A stretch of 64,000 nucleotides of DNA. Source: Warburgia ugandensis. Lineage: Eukaryota; Streptophyta; Magnoliopsida; Canellales; Canellaceae. The position numbers were made by a program, and so were the translations under genes. The notes under the pieces are model-generated. The model made no database searches and had not been told where the DNA came from. It saw only the letters and a list, made by a program, of their open reading frames with translations. Of the stretch, positions 24,401 to 37,868 are shown piece after piece (position 1 is the first letter of the stretch; the number at the start of each line of letters is the position of its first letter). The stretch covers positions 30,610,684-30,674,683 of the forward strand of contig CP141128.1 of assembly GCA_035236585.1 (NCBI GenBank), written 5' to 3'.

Positions 24401-26023
24401 CTAGAAACTTCCATTCTTTTTGTTTTACATACATGTCTTATCATACTTATAAGAAATTAATATTAATAAATATGACTTGTGTGTTTACAGGAGTAGTGTT
24501 AGAGTAGATTCAATCAAGTTTCTGTACTCAATACATATGGAGTGTAGGCTTTCTTACAAAATTTCCAGCAATAGCACTATGATTCCAATCATATAAATGA
24601 AAGTACTAATTAATCAAATCTCCTACAAGGAGTGAACCATACTTCTATGTACTAAACCTATGAAGTATAGGCTGCATATATAACATTTTCAACAAACTTA
24701 GTCATGCATTTACAAGCAACAAACATGAGTATAGGACTGCATAAAATTTCCAGCATGTATGATTATGCATCAAATGTCAATCAACTAAATTACAATACCT
24801 AGTTGACTAAATTTCTAGAAATGGTCGTAACATGGTTTTAGACTCATAGCAGAGATTAGACTGGAAGATTGAATGAACAAAATTCTGCAATAATTCATCT
24901 AGCTATCATATATAAAAACATATGGAATTTGGGAATGCTTGTAAAATATTCCAGCAATAATACATTTTGGTATTGTATATAAAACATATGGAATTTTTTG
25001 GACTATTAGTAAAAAATACCAAAAATATTATGATTCATTTTCTATGAGTGTAAATATCCCTACTTAATGAGTTGTACATACAAACTTTCACCATAGATTA
25101 TATGTGTAAAACAACTGTAAAAGAAATTTCAAATCAAATCTATAACATACATCTACAAGTATGAGATGTATAGATTAGAGAGTCATACAACCAAAACTTC
25201 CAGCATGGAATTGTTTCATAGTTCTATATACAAGGTGCATAGATTAAAAGATCTCATGATCAACAAGCAAGAAGAAATCATGCTTCCATAATCTCTTTTA
25301 CCAACAAGCAATCCATGAAATTTACACATATAATCTAAAAAATAGGCATGTACTTCCTATTCAAGCATAGAATCTAATACATAACCAATAACAATCAATT
25401 GATTTGTAGATATCAGTCATTCCAAAATCCATTGATTAAACATTTTGTGGTTTTGTCTTTAGAAAGGAATACTACAAACTAGCTTTGCATCCCCTACCTC
25501 AAAACAAGTCTCCATCTTAGCAATATTCTTATGCTTATAGGAGATCTGAAGAGAAATCCCATATTTGCAGAATTTCTCTACTTTTTCCTTCTTTCTTGCC
25601 TTCCTTTATTCTTTCTTTCTTCTCTTTTCTTTCTTTCTCACATTGGGAAAGCAAAAATGACTCTTTACTCTCCTCCTCACATGTCTCCTTATGGATGGCC
25701 ATGAGTGGGAGAGTGAATGAGACACATGCTCCCCACATGGCATCCTTAAATATGTGAGTTACACTCTCATTATGAAAAACACCTTTTTTGCTCATTCTTG
25801 GATGTTCCTTGGCTGGTCATTCAATATGGGATGTCCAAGCATTCTTCAAGATGAGTTGGAATTTTTTTTTAAATAAACCAATACTTAGTGCTGAATAGAG
25901 GACTTGAACTCTCAACCTTAAGTATATATATTATTCTTCAGATCACTAAGGTAACTTACCTTTGTGTGCTAACAATTGTAAAAATATATATTTATATATG
26001 TAGCAAAACCTTGAGTTATAACA
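21411..26023 (-). repeat. 3' LTR of element B (4.6 kb)
   Basis: Starts TGTGACATCC and ends GAGTTATAACA on the plus strand, directly against the polypurine tract. A hairpin with GAGTAATT (21818-21825) and AATTACTC (21828-21835) lies about 410 bp in, the counterpart of one twin-hairpin stem of other LTRs. The rest is AT-rich with no gene seen. A pyrimidine tract lies at about 25570-25640. Confidence 0.85.
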
Positions 26024-26060
26024 TTCTTTTCCCTTTAAGAAAATTTTGTTCCCAAAACTT
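26024..26060 (-). other. Polypurine tract of element B
   Basis: On the minus strand GGGAACAAAATTTTCTTAAA is followed by GGGAAAAGAATG and the LTR start, matching the plant chromovirus junction. Confidence 0.8.
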
Positions 26061-26184
26061 TTGTTATAATTCAAGTAAATAAATTTTGAAACTTTTTCTT
26101 CATCTCATTTTCAGCTTTTGTTGTAGCTTCTTCAACAGAATGATTTTGCCATAATACTTTGACTAATGGAATTGTTTTATTTCT

Positions 26185-28837
26185 TTAAATACATTCCTTT
26201 CTGTCCAAAATCTCGATTGGTCCTTCATCAAATGTGAGATCAAGTTGTATGTCCATCGACACTTGATCAAGTGTGTGAGTGGGGTTTGGTATATACTTCT
26301 TCAACATCGAAATGTGAAAGATATTATGAACTTCATACAGCTGAGGTTGTAATGCCAATTGATTTGCTACATGGCCAACCCTTTCCAAGATCTCAAATGG
26401 TCCAACAAATATTGGACTCACTTTCCCTTTCAAGCCAAATCACATCACTCCTTTTGTTGGTGAAACCTTTAAAAAGACATGATCCAATTTAAAATTCTAG
26501 GACTCTTGTCTCTTATCTACATAACTCTTCTGTTGATTGTGTTGCTAGAAATCATTGTTGTATTATTCTAACTTTCTTAGAACACTGTTCAATCAAGTCC
26601 GACTTCACGTCCATTTGCTAGAGTGATAGCTATTGTTGTAGGCAAATTCAATGAGTGGTAAGTGTTCATCCCAACAACCCTTCCACTCTAGTGCATAGGC
26701 TCTCAAAATATCTTCCAAAATCTAGATAGTCTTCATATGATGCCATCCCGATGTTGGAGAAGTCCTTAACTCTCCCTGTACACTTTGCCAAAAGTTTAAG
26801 GTGAATCTACTATCCGATTAGAAATAATAGTCAATGAAACTCCATGCACACTCACAATCTCCTTGATGCATGACTTAGCTAGACTTTCAATAGAATGCTT
26901 CTATCCAATTGGGAGAAAGTATGTGGACTTGGTCAAACAATCTATTGAAACCCCAAATCATATCATGACCTCCTAAAGTCCTGGGCAAACCAACCAGAAA
27001 ATCCATGGTGATATGATCCCATTTCCATTCAGGAAGTTCCAATGTATGTAACGATCTTGAGGGCCATTGATGTTTAGCTTTAACTTTTTGACAAGTCAAA
27101 CAGTCAGCCACATTATTTCCGATATCTCTCTTCATGCCAAACCACCAGAAAAATCTCTTCACATCTTGGTACATTTTTACAACTCCTAGATGGATGAAAT
27201 ACTTGAGTTATTGCTTCATGCAATAATTCTTATCATAATCCAACATTTGATGGTACAATAAGGCTTCCTTGCAAGTGTATTCCTCCATTGTTGCTCTTAG
27301 AGAAACCCTCCTTCTCAAGCAATTTTTGTGTCTCCTCACAATCATTTTGAGCTTGTCATTCACTTCTAGTCTTTTTACTCAAAGCATTGGCAACATCATT
27401 CACCCTTCCTAGATGATATTGGATGGTAAATCCATAATCTTTTAGGTATTCCATCCAACACCTTTGCCTCATGTTCAAATTGAGTAAAAATTTATGTGAG
27501 ACTTTTGTGATTCATGAACACTTTGGGCTTTTCTGCAAAATAATAATGTCTATAAATTTTCAGTGCAATGACAACTGCATCAAGCTCTAAGTCCTATGTT
27601 AAGTATCTCAATTCATATGCCTTCAATTGTCTTGATGCACATGCAAACCTTGCTGTTCTGCAATATAATGCACCTGAGTCCAATTCTTGAAGCATCACTA
27701 TAAACAACAAATTTGTTGTTGCCTATGGACAAAGTCAATATAGGAGCTGTCATGGGTCTTTTCTTCAACTCTTAAAAGCTTTGCTCACAATCCTCCATCC
27801 ATATGAACTTCTATTTTTTCCTAGTTAGCTTCGTTAATGGCAATGCAATGTGAGAAAACCCTTATATGAATCTTTGATAATAACCAGCCAACCTAAGAAT
27901 GCTATAAATTTCAGTCACCATTTTGGGTCTTTCCTAATTTACGATGACCTCAATCTTCTTTGGATCCACAGCAACACCATCTTCTAAAATCACACGGCCA
28001 AGAAATTGAACTTGCTTCAACCAGAACTTGCACCTTAGAGAATTTTACATATAGCTTGTTTGCTTGAACTGTGCTCAGCACAATTCTCAAATGTTTTACA
28101 TTCTGGTCCATGCTAGTAGCATATATGAGGATATCATTGAAAAAAACCATAATAAATTTGTGAAGATAAACCTTAAATACCCTATGCACAAGGTCCATGA
28201 ATGATGCTGGTGCCTTCACCAATCTGAAAGGCATCACAAGGAATTCATAGTGTCCATAGTGAGTGTTAAATGTTGTCTCATGGATATCTTCATCTTTAAT
28301 CCTCAGTTGGTGATACTCAAATCTCAAATTGATCTTCAAAAACATCTTTACCAATTGCAGTTGATCTAATAGATGATCAATATGAGGCAAAGGGTACTTG
28401 TTTCTAACAGTAACCTCATTCAAAAGCATGTAGTTAATACATAACCTCATGGATCCATCCTTCTTTTTAACTAATAGAACTAGACCTACCTAAGGTGAAA
28501 CACTTGGGCAAATGAAACCTTGATCCAAAAGTTCTTGTAGTTGGATCTTTAGTTCCTTTAGGTCAATTGGTGTCAGATGATATGGAGCATTACAGATGGG
28601 AGTTGTTCCCAAAATTAGCTTGATAGTAAAGTCATCTCCCTCTTGGGTGTAAGTCCAAGTAATTCCTCTGAGAATACATCTTGAAACCCATGAACAATGT
28701 CTATCTCATCTATCTTGAGTATTGCATCCTCCTAAGTTATCACCCTTGGTAGAAAAGCCCAGTAACCCTTAAACATGAGTTGGGATGCCTTCAAGGTTGA
28801 AATAATAGTAGCTTTTTCATTATCAAGTCTCCCCTGA
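26185..28837 (-). pseudogene. Element B pol remnant: RT, RNase H, integrase and C-terminal tail
   Basis: Four recognisable parts, minus strand. 28450-27950 is a reverse transcriptase palm (LNEVTVRNKYPLPHIDHLLD; YGHYEFLVMPF). About 27800-27380 is RNase H. 27174-26887 is the integrase zinc region and core (CLTCQKVKAKHQWP; WKWDHITMDFLVGLP). 26433-26185 is the tail (KGKVSPIFVGPFEILERVG; PIEILDRK). The wording is that of the Tekay/Del clade. The intact protein would copy and integrate the element. This is a fossil with many breaks. The protease end lies beyond S4. Confidence 0.88.
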
Positions 28838-31800
28838 TGTGACACCCTAGGTATTCTAAACCTTTTTCCAATTACATATAATAATAATAATAATTTATTT
28901 TATAAAATAGGTGGGATCCTTGAAAGTAAAAGCTCACAATTTACATAAATAACACAGCATTCAAAATAAATATCTAACAAAAACCCTGAGGGTCATCCAA
29001 GATCCAAAACCATGACAATAAACAAAAATAAAATTGTCGGTACACTGAGCATGCTTAATCTAAAACCACAACAAATCAAACATGGTTGTGAAAAGACAAT
29101 AATAATAATAAGTCCAAAATCCCCGAGGGTCCGTCCATGATCACCACATCATACACACATAAGCAAGTAAAGATGCACTATACCAATAATGTGGGTCCAA
29201 TCTATCCAAAATATCAACATCCATGTACATCCCGAAAGATCTAAATACAAGTCCAAGAGACGTACACTAAATCAGTCTTTGAAATACGAAATATAGATGG
29301 TCTTCAAGGTCTTTGCTCAATCAATGTTGCTCCAACTGCTTACCCTTAGCGCTGTCCCGCTCCAAATCTGAGGCATTACAAAATAAAGCAATGCCTCAAC
29401 AAGCTATGCTTGTGTAGGTGATCACATTCAACAAAAGTATAATAAAATCATGTGGCATGAAATATCAATGTAATGGCAAATCTCATAAGATAAAACATGT
29501 ACAGGGCATGTCAAATCAATAGACGTCCACAATAATAACATATGAAAACCTTAAGTCTAAGCAAATTAATATCAAATCTCATCATCACGGCATGCAAGGC
29601 ATGATCAAAACATGGATAAGCATCCATCAAAATATAATGCATGTCATGATAAACAGTGCACCATACAAAAACAAGCCCTAAGAGTGTTCCATGACACTCA
29701 ATCACTGGTAATGAGTACTCACACCAAATCCCTGAGTCCCTCCCATGCAGCCCGCATTAGCCCTCAGAGTCGCTCACAGCCTAGGCCCATCTTACCCTAG
29801 TTCACCCCACATATAACTACCACATGATCATCTAGAATAAGAGTATGGACTACTATGCTGCAGTGGCAACCACATAAGGATCTCAACCATTGCTGCTCCT
29901 CGTTGACACTATAATGGAAGACTTTCTCCATCCCCATGGGGGTGAACGGACTCGTAAAGGGGACTACCCATGATATCTCCACTTATGTACCTGGCCCTCT
30001 CAAGGGCGGTGTCTAATCATCATCATCACAAAGTCAAAGGGCAGGTGGCCAACTCTACTACCCTTTAAGTGTAGTACCCACTGGGTGGAAGCACCCGTCA
30101 TAAATCTACAAATATTGAATCAAGAATCAAAATCCATGCATAATCATTCTTGATAAAACCAAATCGAGAGAGAAATTCAATATATCAACACCATGCATCG
30201 CAAATCAATGTATACATCCTCAAATAATCCAAATCAATGCCACATAAAATATATTAAGATGTAGTGTATAAATCATGCACAAAAGGAGTAGCAAACATGT
30301 CGGCAATACACGCTGAAAGGTGATCTCATGCAAACATAGTACGGCATAAAATCCATACTTCAGAGTTCTCAAATAATACATCATGATTTAATAAATCAGG
30401 GAAAATTTTCAAATGTAATCACTACCTCAACAAACACAGTACTCCAATCAGGCACATAAGCAATGTCACGGCATGCGCTCTGATGTACCCGTCACATCAT
30501 AAGTCATCTATCACTTGGTATTCTCACATCTCAAAATAAACAAATCCAAGTGTAATTCCCTTGATCTAGTAGTTAATCCTAGATTAATGGCCCAGAGTAT
30601 CTGATTTACCCTCTATTAGGTCAATCCTGAACTAGATGTAGATTTTTCTAACATCTAGACAAACATCTATGGTCTTTGATCATCAATCTATATCACAATT
30701 CACTTAATTGATGTCCCTTAATCAATAAAGGGTCAGTCTCTAACATCTCGTGAAGTTTGGAGATGATCCGATCATTGGATTGCTCTATACCACTTATAAT
30801 TGACATATGATCATCAATTCTAATCATTCTCATAATGATCTCTCTAATTTCAATGTTTATTTAGTGATCTACATGTATCTCTATGATTACACGTTGATCT
30901 CACGGTCAAATCGCTCTCTAATTAGCCAATCTTAAGGCATCTGACCAGATCAATGGTTAGGATTACTTTTCTTGACTATCACATGAGTTCTAGAGATCAT
31001 CTCATATTTAATGCAAACAATCAAGTTCTAAGGCCTAATCATCCATTGATCATCTTGATTTAGGTTATCTAATGGTATTTTTTTATTTGATTATTTTAAA
31101 AGTATTCAAATCAAGTTTTTTAAGTCAAATCTAGGTTCGTGTCTTCGAGACGATCGCAAAGAAACTTTTAGATTGTGATTTAAACCTCTACAACTCCAAA
31201 AATGAAGTTTTTAATGAATGGATGGCTCAAAAATAACAATATTTCAATTTAAATCAAGTGGCAACGTATGCACGTGTGATGGACGCCGTAATGCAATGCC
31301 AGGCGTGTCACAATCTCTAAGACGCATGTGCATTTGTTGTGCCCAGAGATGATGCACGCACCACCTGCATGAGCATGCGCACGCGCCGAGTAAGCATCAT
31401 GCCTCGTGCTCCTCCGGCTATGTCCCGGTGGTGTCCCACCTGATTCGTAGTCGTCAGAGACAACGATTGGACCCCAGTTGCAGCTGGCGACACCCAGGTG
31501 CCCAAATCTCGTGATTTTTACACCATTTTGATTGATTTTTTTTATGTATGTTCCATTTTTTGACCTTCTTATCAACTAATTTTGCAAGTTTCTAAGGTTT
31601 TTACTCAAATTTTCTCATGTTTACAAAGGTTTCCCATTTAATGTTTTTTGAATTTTTAGTGTACCTAGCTATCAGATCACCATGAAAATTCATGGGTTTG
31701 TTCTTTGTCCCATCATACACCAGATGAACTGTTCAGATCATCCATCTGATACTATTTCATTAGTTTATTTGCACATCAGCATTAATGTGTACATACTCAT

Positions 31801-32381
31801 CAGAAAAAGGCAATACACGCCATTTTCCAGCATTAAAATTAGTAAAACTCAACAAAAGTAAGCCAAAAATGGAGAGAGGAAAACAAAATAAGGGTCTACC
31901 TTGGTTAGGCTGGCCGAAGGGGAAGAATCTGTCACACACACATAAGGTGGGTGCATTGTGTCTATTGGCGTCACTGTTGCCGGCATTAGGCGTCCCCACC
32001 AGTGAACGAGAAACGACGAGGAGAGTTATGGTGGGGAGAAAAATGAGACAAGCATTAATGGGAGGGGGGCCTTTAAAGCCACCCATAATGGCTGTCAATT
32101 CGTGGATTCTAGCTCCCAATCAGTGGGCCCCACATGAATTTACATTTTTACCCCTCATGCTTAATTTATTAAATCCATAATTTAAAATAAATTCCTCCAA
32201 TCTCTAATTTTAGCATCCTTAGTGGCATTTAATTCCATTTCTCATGTACATTCCAAATATTAAAGTTTTAGCTCGTGATTTCATCTCTAAAATTCTCATA
32301 TTCCAATTCCTCAATTTTCACAAAATTTCAAAATTTCGTGAAATTAAGCATTTCTAGAATTTACAAATAGCTGGTATTACA
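28838..32381 (-). mobile_element. Solo LTR S4 (3,544 bp), Tekay/Del-like family 1
   Basis: Ends are TGTGACACCC and TATTACA on the plus strand, with a perfect CCTGA target duplication (28833-28837, 32382-32386). It is the same family as S1: shared twin hairpin, shared GC block opening with GAGTATGGACT (3348 and 29841), and similar ATA runs near the start. A CpG-rich block lies at about 31260-31500. No interior is present, so it is solo. It sits in element B's protease-RT stretch, just as S1 sits in element A's pol. Confidence 0.92.
29369..29412 (-). other. Twin hairpin in S4
   Basis: TGAGGCATT (29369-29377) pairs with AATGCCTCA (29390-29398), then CAAGC (29400-29404) pairs with GCTTG (29408-29412). 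Confidence 0.85.
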
Positions 32382-33913
32382 CCTGAAATATAAGGGATCC
32401 TTTCCAAAGAAAATCAAACAAGGCTCTCTTCTTCCTATAATCAATGACTGCTCCATGATTAGCTAACTAGTCCATACCTAAGATGAAGTCAAAATTTGTT
32501 ATCCTTAGCAGGATCAAATTAGCACCCAAGTCCAAATCTATCAAACTTGTTGGTATACTTGGAATGTACACTTACATAATAATTGGTTCTCAATAAGAGT
32601 TCTAACCTCCATGCGAGAAACTCAATCAGTGTGTGGGACAATCCAAACATGATGCAAAATCATAAGAGATGAACCAATATGTGGAACTAGGCTTAATCAG
32701 AACTCTAACTAGCCTACTAAAGATAAAAAAAGTACCTTCCACCATGGCATTAGAAGTACGTGCCTATTCCATAGTCAGTGCAAATACTCTTCCATGGCTC
32801 TTTTATGCAGATTCCTATCGAGAATGGTTAACACCCTTCTTCTTAGGATAGTCATGAAGGCAATGTCCTTTCTCCTTGCATTGGAAACATCGGTTCTACT
32901 AAACATAACAAACTTTACCTATATGTGGTTTCTTAAAGTATGAATGCAAAGTGCTATGCTCCTACTTCTTCTTCTTAGATCCAAAAAAAAGATGACTTTC
33001 AAGACTTTGAAAATTTCAATAGCACCTTGGATTTCTTTCCTTTCTAGTTAAACTTTGATCCACTAGCCTTATCATGGTCTTTAGATGACTCTTTGAATTC
33101 CCTCTCAAGAATACAGACTAGCTCTATTGCCTTTGTGGAATAGTGGACTAAGTAGTGAAAATCTTGCTCTTCAATTGAAGTTTAGTCCTCATGCAAATTT
33201 CTAATCCACATGAAGCTTAGTGGGGCATACTTCAAGAAAAAACCTTTGAAGTTTAGAAAATTTGTTTTCGTATTCTTCAACCATCATAGAAACTTGCTCC
33301 ATCTTTAAGAATTCTTATTCCTTCTTCTCATGAATATGGGAAGGGAAGTATTTCTTCTCAAAGGCTTCAAATCCATCCACAAAATTGTTTCCATATCAGC
33401 AAAATAAGTTCTTTGTATTGATGCCCAGTAAATAGAAGCTTCTCCCATCAGCATGATTATGGAAACATCAACCTACTAATCTTTTGGAATCCTTATTGCC
33501 TTGAAAGTCTTTCCCATGTTTGTGAGCCATGCCTTTGTAGCTTTTGCTCATTTTTGTCCCTCAAATTTAGGAACAATCCTTCTGAATCTCTCCAAAAGCA
33601 AATTGGTCCTTCCATTAGAGTTTTCACCCTCAGTACCACCAGAGTGATCTCCAAACTAATTGGAATTATGTAGTCAATGCTTAAGTCTTTGGAACAGTAG
33701 TTCCACCACATCATCAACTAAATCACTCTAATCCCTATCATTCTCTTGAGCCTCAACATTCCCTTGGAACTTAGCAGTATCCACAACATCATCATCTAAA
33801 ATTTTAATCAAAGTTTATGTGAGCATCTAGTAGGTTATTATATAGATCTAATTATGTTTACTACTTTTGAATCTATAATTCCTTAGTTGTTTGGCCATGA
33901 GCAGTTTGTAACC
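32382..33913 (-). pseudogene. Element B gag and protease remnants
   Basis: Minus strand. A Gag core region precedes a zinc-knuckle-like CFQCKEKGHC (about 32900-32850) and a protease-end motif DFILGMD with NHGAVIDYRKK (about 32500-32420). Order and wording fit Tekay/Del Gag-Pro. This is a fossil with many breaks. S4 separates it from RT. Confidence 0.75.
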
Positions 33914-33930
33914 TATGCTCTGATACGAAC
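33914..33930 (-). other. Primer-binding site of element B
   Basis: ATGCTCTGATACGAAC on the plus strand is the reverse complement of a near-consensus methionine-tRNA primer site, beside the LTR start TATGGCATC. Confidence 0.85.
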
Positions 33931-34423
33931 TATGGCATCTAGGGTTGAGAAATACATTTTCATCAAATTCTTTAGAAAATGGTCAGGATTGATACTTGAA
34001 TTTTTTTTTAAATACTTAGAAAATATTAATTAATATTAAATAGATTCAAAACTATTTCTCCATGCTTGGATGTATAAAGCAAATCTCTATCAATCTCAAA
34101 ATAATAATTGTCATAAAACCATCAAGATTAATTGGTCACAGCCCAGACATAATAAGTTTAATTATAAGCCCAAGGTTCATAATTTATAAGATTAATACAT
34201 TTCCTTCAATACTTAAGTAAAAGAAACTAATATTCAAATCTTCATATTTTGATGATCTTATCTTCTAATTTGGTTGCCCTCCATGTCCAAAGCTATTCTT
34301 ACTACACTTGACCTATATGGTGGTTGGGTGAGTAATTTGAATTACTTCATAGGAAATACAAAACTAACAACGAAATCTATGCTATGCATTTTGAAAACTT
34401 CATATACATGACAATTATCAAAT
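33931..34423 (-). repeat. 5' LTR of element B, first part
   Basis: Matches 21411 to about 21917 of the 3' LTR, including the GAGTAATT hairpin at about 34329-34346. It is then replaced by element C. Confidence 0.8.
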
Positions 34424-37400
34424 ATTGGTAATATACAATTACCTAGCATTTCATTATGCTATAACATAAGGCATTTCACTATGTTTATTCTCATATGCAT
34501 CATAGTGCAAAATAATCAGAAAGGTTGCTATGCAGCAATCTGATCCGTACTAACGCGCTCAGATAACTGCCCTATTCACCACTGATACCACGGTGGAAAA
34601 TATTGTCACTGCCCGTATGGGGGGCAAGACTTTCATAGTGGTGGCCTTCCCATAATTGCCACCACCTGACTTTTAGCCTCTCTTTGGGCAAGGTATCATC
34701 ATATCATCAAATTTCAAGGAGCGGGTGGCCAAACCCTCATAACTCCTCTAGCAATAGCATTCCCCTAGGCTTATGCCTATTAAAACAAACTCATAAGCCT
34801 CCAAGCTTGCATGTAAAATAGATTTCATATATATCAGACCATATGTCTGTTTACTTAGGGCTGAAGTATTTTCTACTTCCCTATTCACTTATAGTTTAGT
34901 CCTTAACCATCTTATATGCGTTTCGTTGGATCATAAGGTTTTCAAGTGATTTAATACAAGTATTAACATTACTCTTGTCAACATAAGATCATGAGTACAA
35001 TCATGTATATCTCATGTAAATGCAGTCATCAAATCCTCCTACCTTCAAGGAGTGATCTCTTTTTCGAAATCTTCCATGATCTTGATTGATGTATGTGATC
35101 TGTACATCCATGCATATTGTCAATATATAAATTATGAACAATCCTATTGATCATTAGATCTGATGTTTAGAATGATCTTTAGATCATTCATATCTAAGTA
35201 TTTTTCTATCTCTAAGTCTTTGTATGTCCATCTCCTTGATCTTGATCTTGATCTTTCATAGATCCATTGATTGACAATCTACACATGTTGATAAAGATCA
35301 AGGTCCTAGATCTTCTATCACCTAGTTCTTCTGTGATCTAAGTTTAGTTATTGGATCATCCCTAAGGAGGATGATCTTGGTTTTCTTCCTTGAATCATCT
35401 TTGATCAAGGTTTTGGATTATCTAATCTAATGAACTATAACAAGCATACTAATAAACATGCATACTAAGTACAATATAGTATTCTTATTCTTATTGTTCT
35501 TGATCATCCAGGATCTAATAGATCTTGTTTGATCATCCTTATCTTACTTACTATTTTTATTAGGGTTATGTAATTTACTAACCTTTTCTGCTCTTATTAT
35601 TATTATTCACAAGTTAATGTGCTGGTCGAAGGTAACTTATTTAAGCCTAAATCTAGACTGCTCCTCTTATTTCCAATTGGCTAAGGCTTACTAGCTGAAT
35701 GGGCGAACACAAAGTGGTTACTTCAATCCTCATGTAAGGAGGCGTTTAGACCTCACAAACATCAACAAAAAGTAGGGGAAGAGCGAGGCTCTATTAGATA
35801 ACCCCCTTAACCACTATGTTCATCATTCACTAGAATGACCATAGCTCAACCTTTCATAAGGTTCCTATAAGCATGTTTACCCTAAGTGCGCTTTCTAATG
35901 AATTTTAATTAAGTCCATAAATATTTATATTGTCATTCATGGGGTTTACTATTCTTCTCTTAGTTTGGGCCAAGGATTTGATAATCTTTATATTGTTGTA
36001 CTAACTATAGCCCTTACTAATTAAGTCCAAAGTACTCCATTCTTATTTGTGTCATGAAACTCTACTTTCTCCTTGGATTACATTTTTGATGTTTTATGCT
36101 CTTTATCTCATAACAAGTAGATCTACTAATAACCTTTAACCATAAATGAATTATAAATTCAAAGCATAAAACTACATAATTTAACACTTAATGATAATGG
36201 GGCAAGGTACTTAAAATTACTCTAACATGATTTCCAACTAATATACCTTAATAACTCAATTTAAATTAACATGGACTTAAGGTATAATCTCATACTATAG
36301 TATAAACTTATATGAAATTCTAGCATGGTCCTTAGTTAGAATGACATGAAATCATACTAAAGTGCCCCTAAGATAATTAAATCTAGCACCTTATGATAAC
36401 AATGAAATCACATATCATGCTAAAGTCTAAATGTTATACTAGCATGCTTTATAACATAATCATATTTAAAATGCTATTATATAAAATGAAACTAATTACA
36501 TTAACATTTTTAGAAACCTTTACTTATGATCCAACCATTAGATCTTAGATCTTTTCCTTTGATTAAGGGTATTAGTTATATTTAGGGGATTTTCTTTATT
36601 AAGGTCCAAAGATCATATTGATCCATTTTTGTCATAATCCATCCATGATTTCTTGGATTTCATTATATCAACATTCATTTTATCCATCCCAAGGATCTGA
36701 TCACACTTGATCAAGTGGGTCCCTTTGTATTTTTAGGGTTTTTCTACCATAATGGGTAGATCCCTTAATATATCTCAGATATGTCCAAATAAACCATAGA
36801 TTTCACTTTATTTCAATAGTATATCATTAGTAAAATATTTTTTCAAGATCTGATCATCTCAGATCTTGAAGATCTAGGTAATTGGAAACTTGTTTCTTTA
36901 ATGCAGAAAGTTTTACTGAATATTATGTCCATTTTATTATTTCATTAGAAAATAGAGGTTTCATGATTATAATATTTAATTTTTTATTATTAAATGGCAT
37001 GAAAGTCTCCCATGCTCCATTTTTCTTCCCCAAGACCAGCTGATGTTTGTTGACCCATGACTTCACATGGGCTGCTCATAAGATTCGTTTTTGGGACCCT
37101 TGTGGGCCCCACATGGTGTAAAAAGACTATTTTGTCATTTATGTATAAAATTTTGGGTTTTATTCTCATGATTTCGAATTTGAGTGTACTTAGTGGCATT
37201 GGATTCGTATTTCTCAGTACATTCTCAATTTTGATGTCTCATATTTTGATTTTTGGGTAAAATTACAATTTTACCCTTTTGTCCAAGAAATGAAGAAACT
37301 TAAGGATTTTTCATCTGAATTCAAAATTTGTCGCACTTACAGTCATTTTGAAGGATTTGCTTAGTTTAATTTAAATTTTACTTGTCTTATTATTTGATTA

Positions 37401-37509
37401 TACCTTTATAAAAGTATATTCTAAATAACCCTAATATTTTAGCCCAAAATATCTGAAACTCAAACTTTATTGATTTTCTCAATCAATTACAAAAATTGGG
37501 CTTATTACA
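34424..37509 (-). repeat. 3' LTR of element C
   Basis: Matches the 5' LTR of C and ends GGGCTTATTACA against the polypurine tract. It includes a GC block (about 34545-34760) with GCGGGTGGCC. It is shorter than the partner LTR. Confidence 0.85.
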
Positions 37510-37550
37510 ATCTTCCCCCCTTACAATAATTTTGCCCTCGAAATTTGTAA
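37510..37550 (-). other. Polypurine tract of element C
   Basis: The plus strand shows TCTTCCCCCCTTAC followed by GCCCTCGAAATTTG, the reverse complement of the GAGG...AAGGGGGGAAGA junction of Tekay-type elements. Confidence 0.9.
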
Positions 37551-37868
37551 TACAACTTAGGAGTTTTCACAATTCTTTCATAGCCCTACACATGTGGCCT
37601 TGCCACTTATGGAAATCCCATTTCCTTTCGTTCCTTTCCTATACTACCTTCTTCTAAAAGGTTAAAATGCTCATCCATGACTAACCTTACTAATGCACTA
37701 TATACTAAAGCTGGTTCTTACTAGAATTTTCCAAAAAGTGTTAATAACTCTTATTGAGTGAACCCTTTCGTTTCGAAAACCTTCCATTTCACTTGACTAG
37801 TAATTTTCACCAATCTTTCCATACTTCACAATTTTCTATTATACCATCTATTGCACATCCTCATTATT

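Noticed and set aside
25535-25795. 86-codon Lys/Glu-rich minus-strand frame
   Set aside because: Complement of a T/C-rich tract in B's 3' LTR. No retroelement or host domain recognised.
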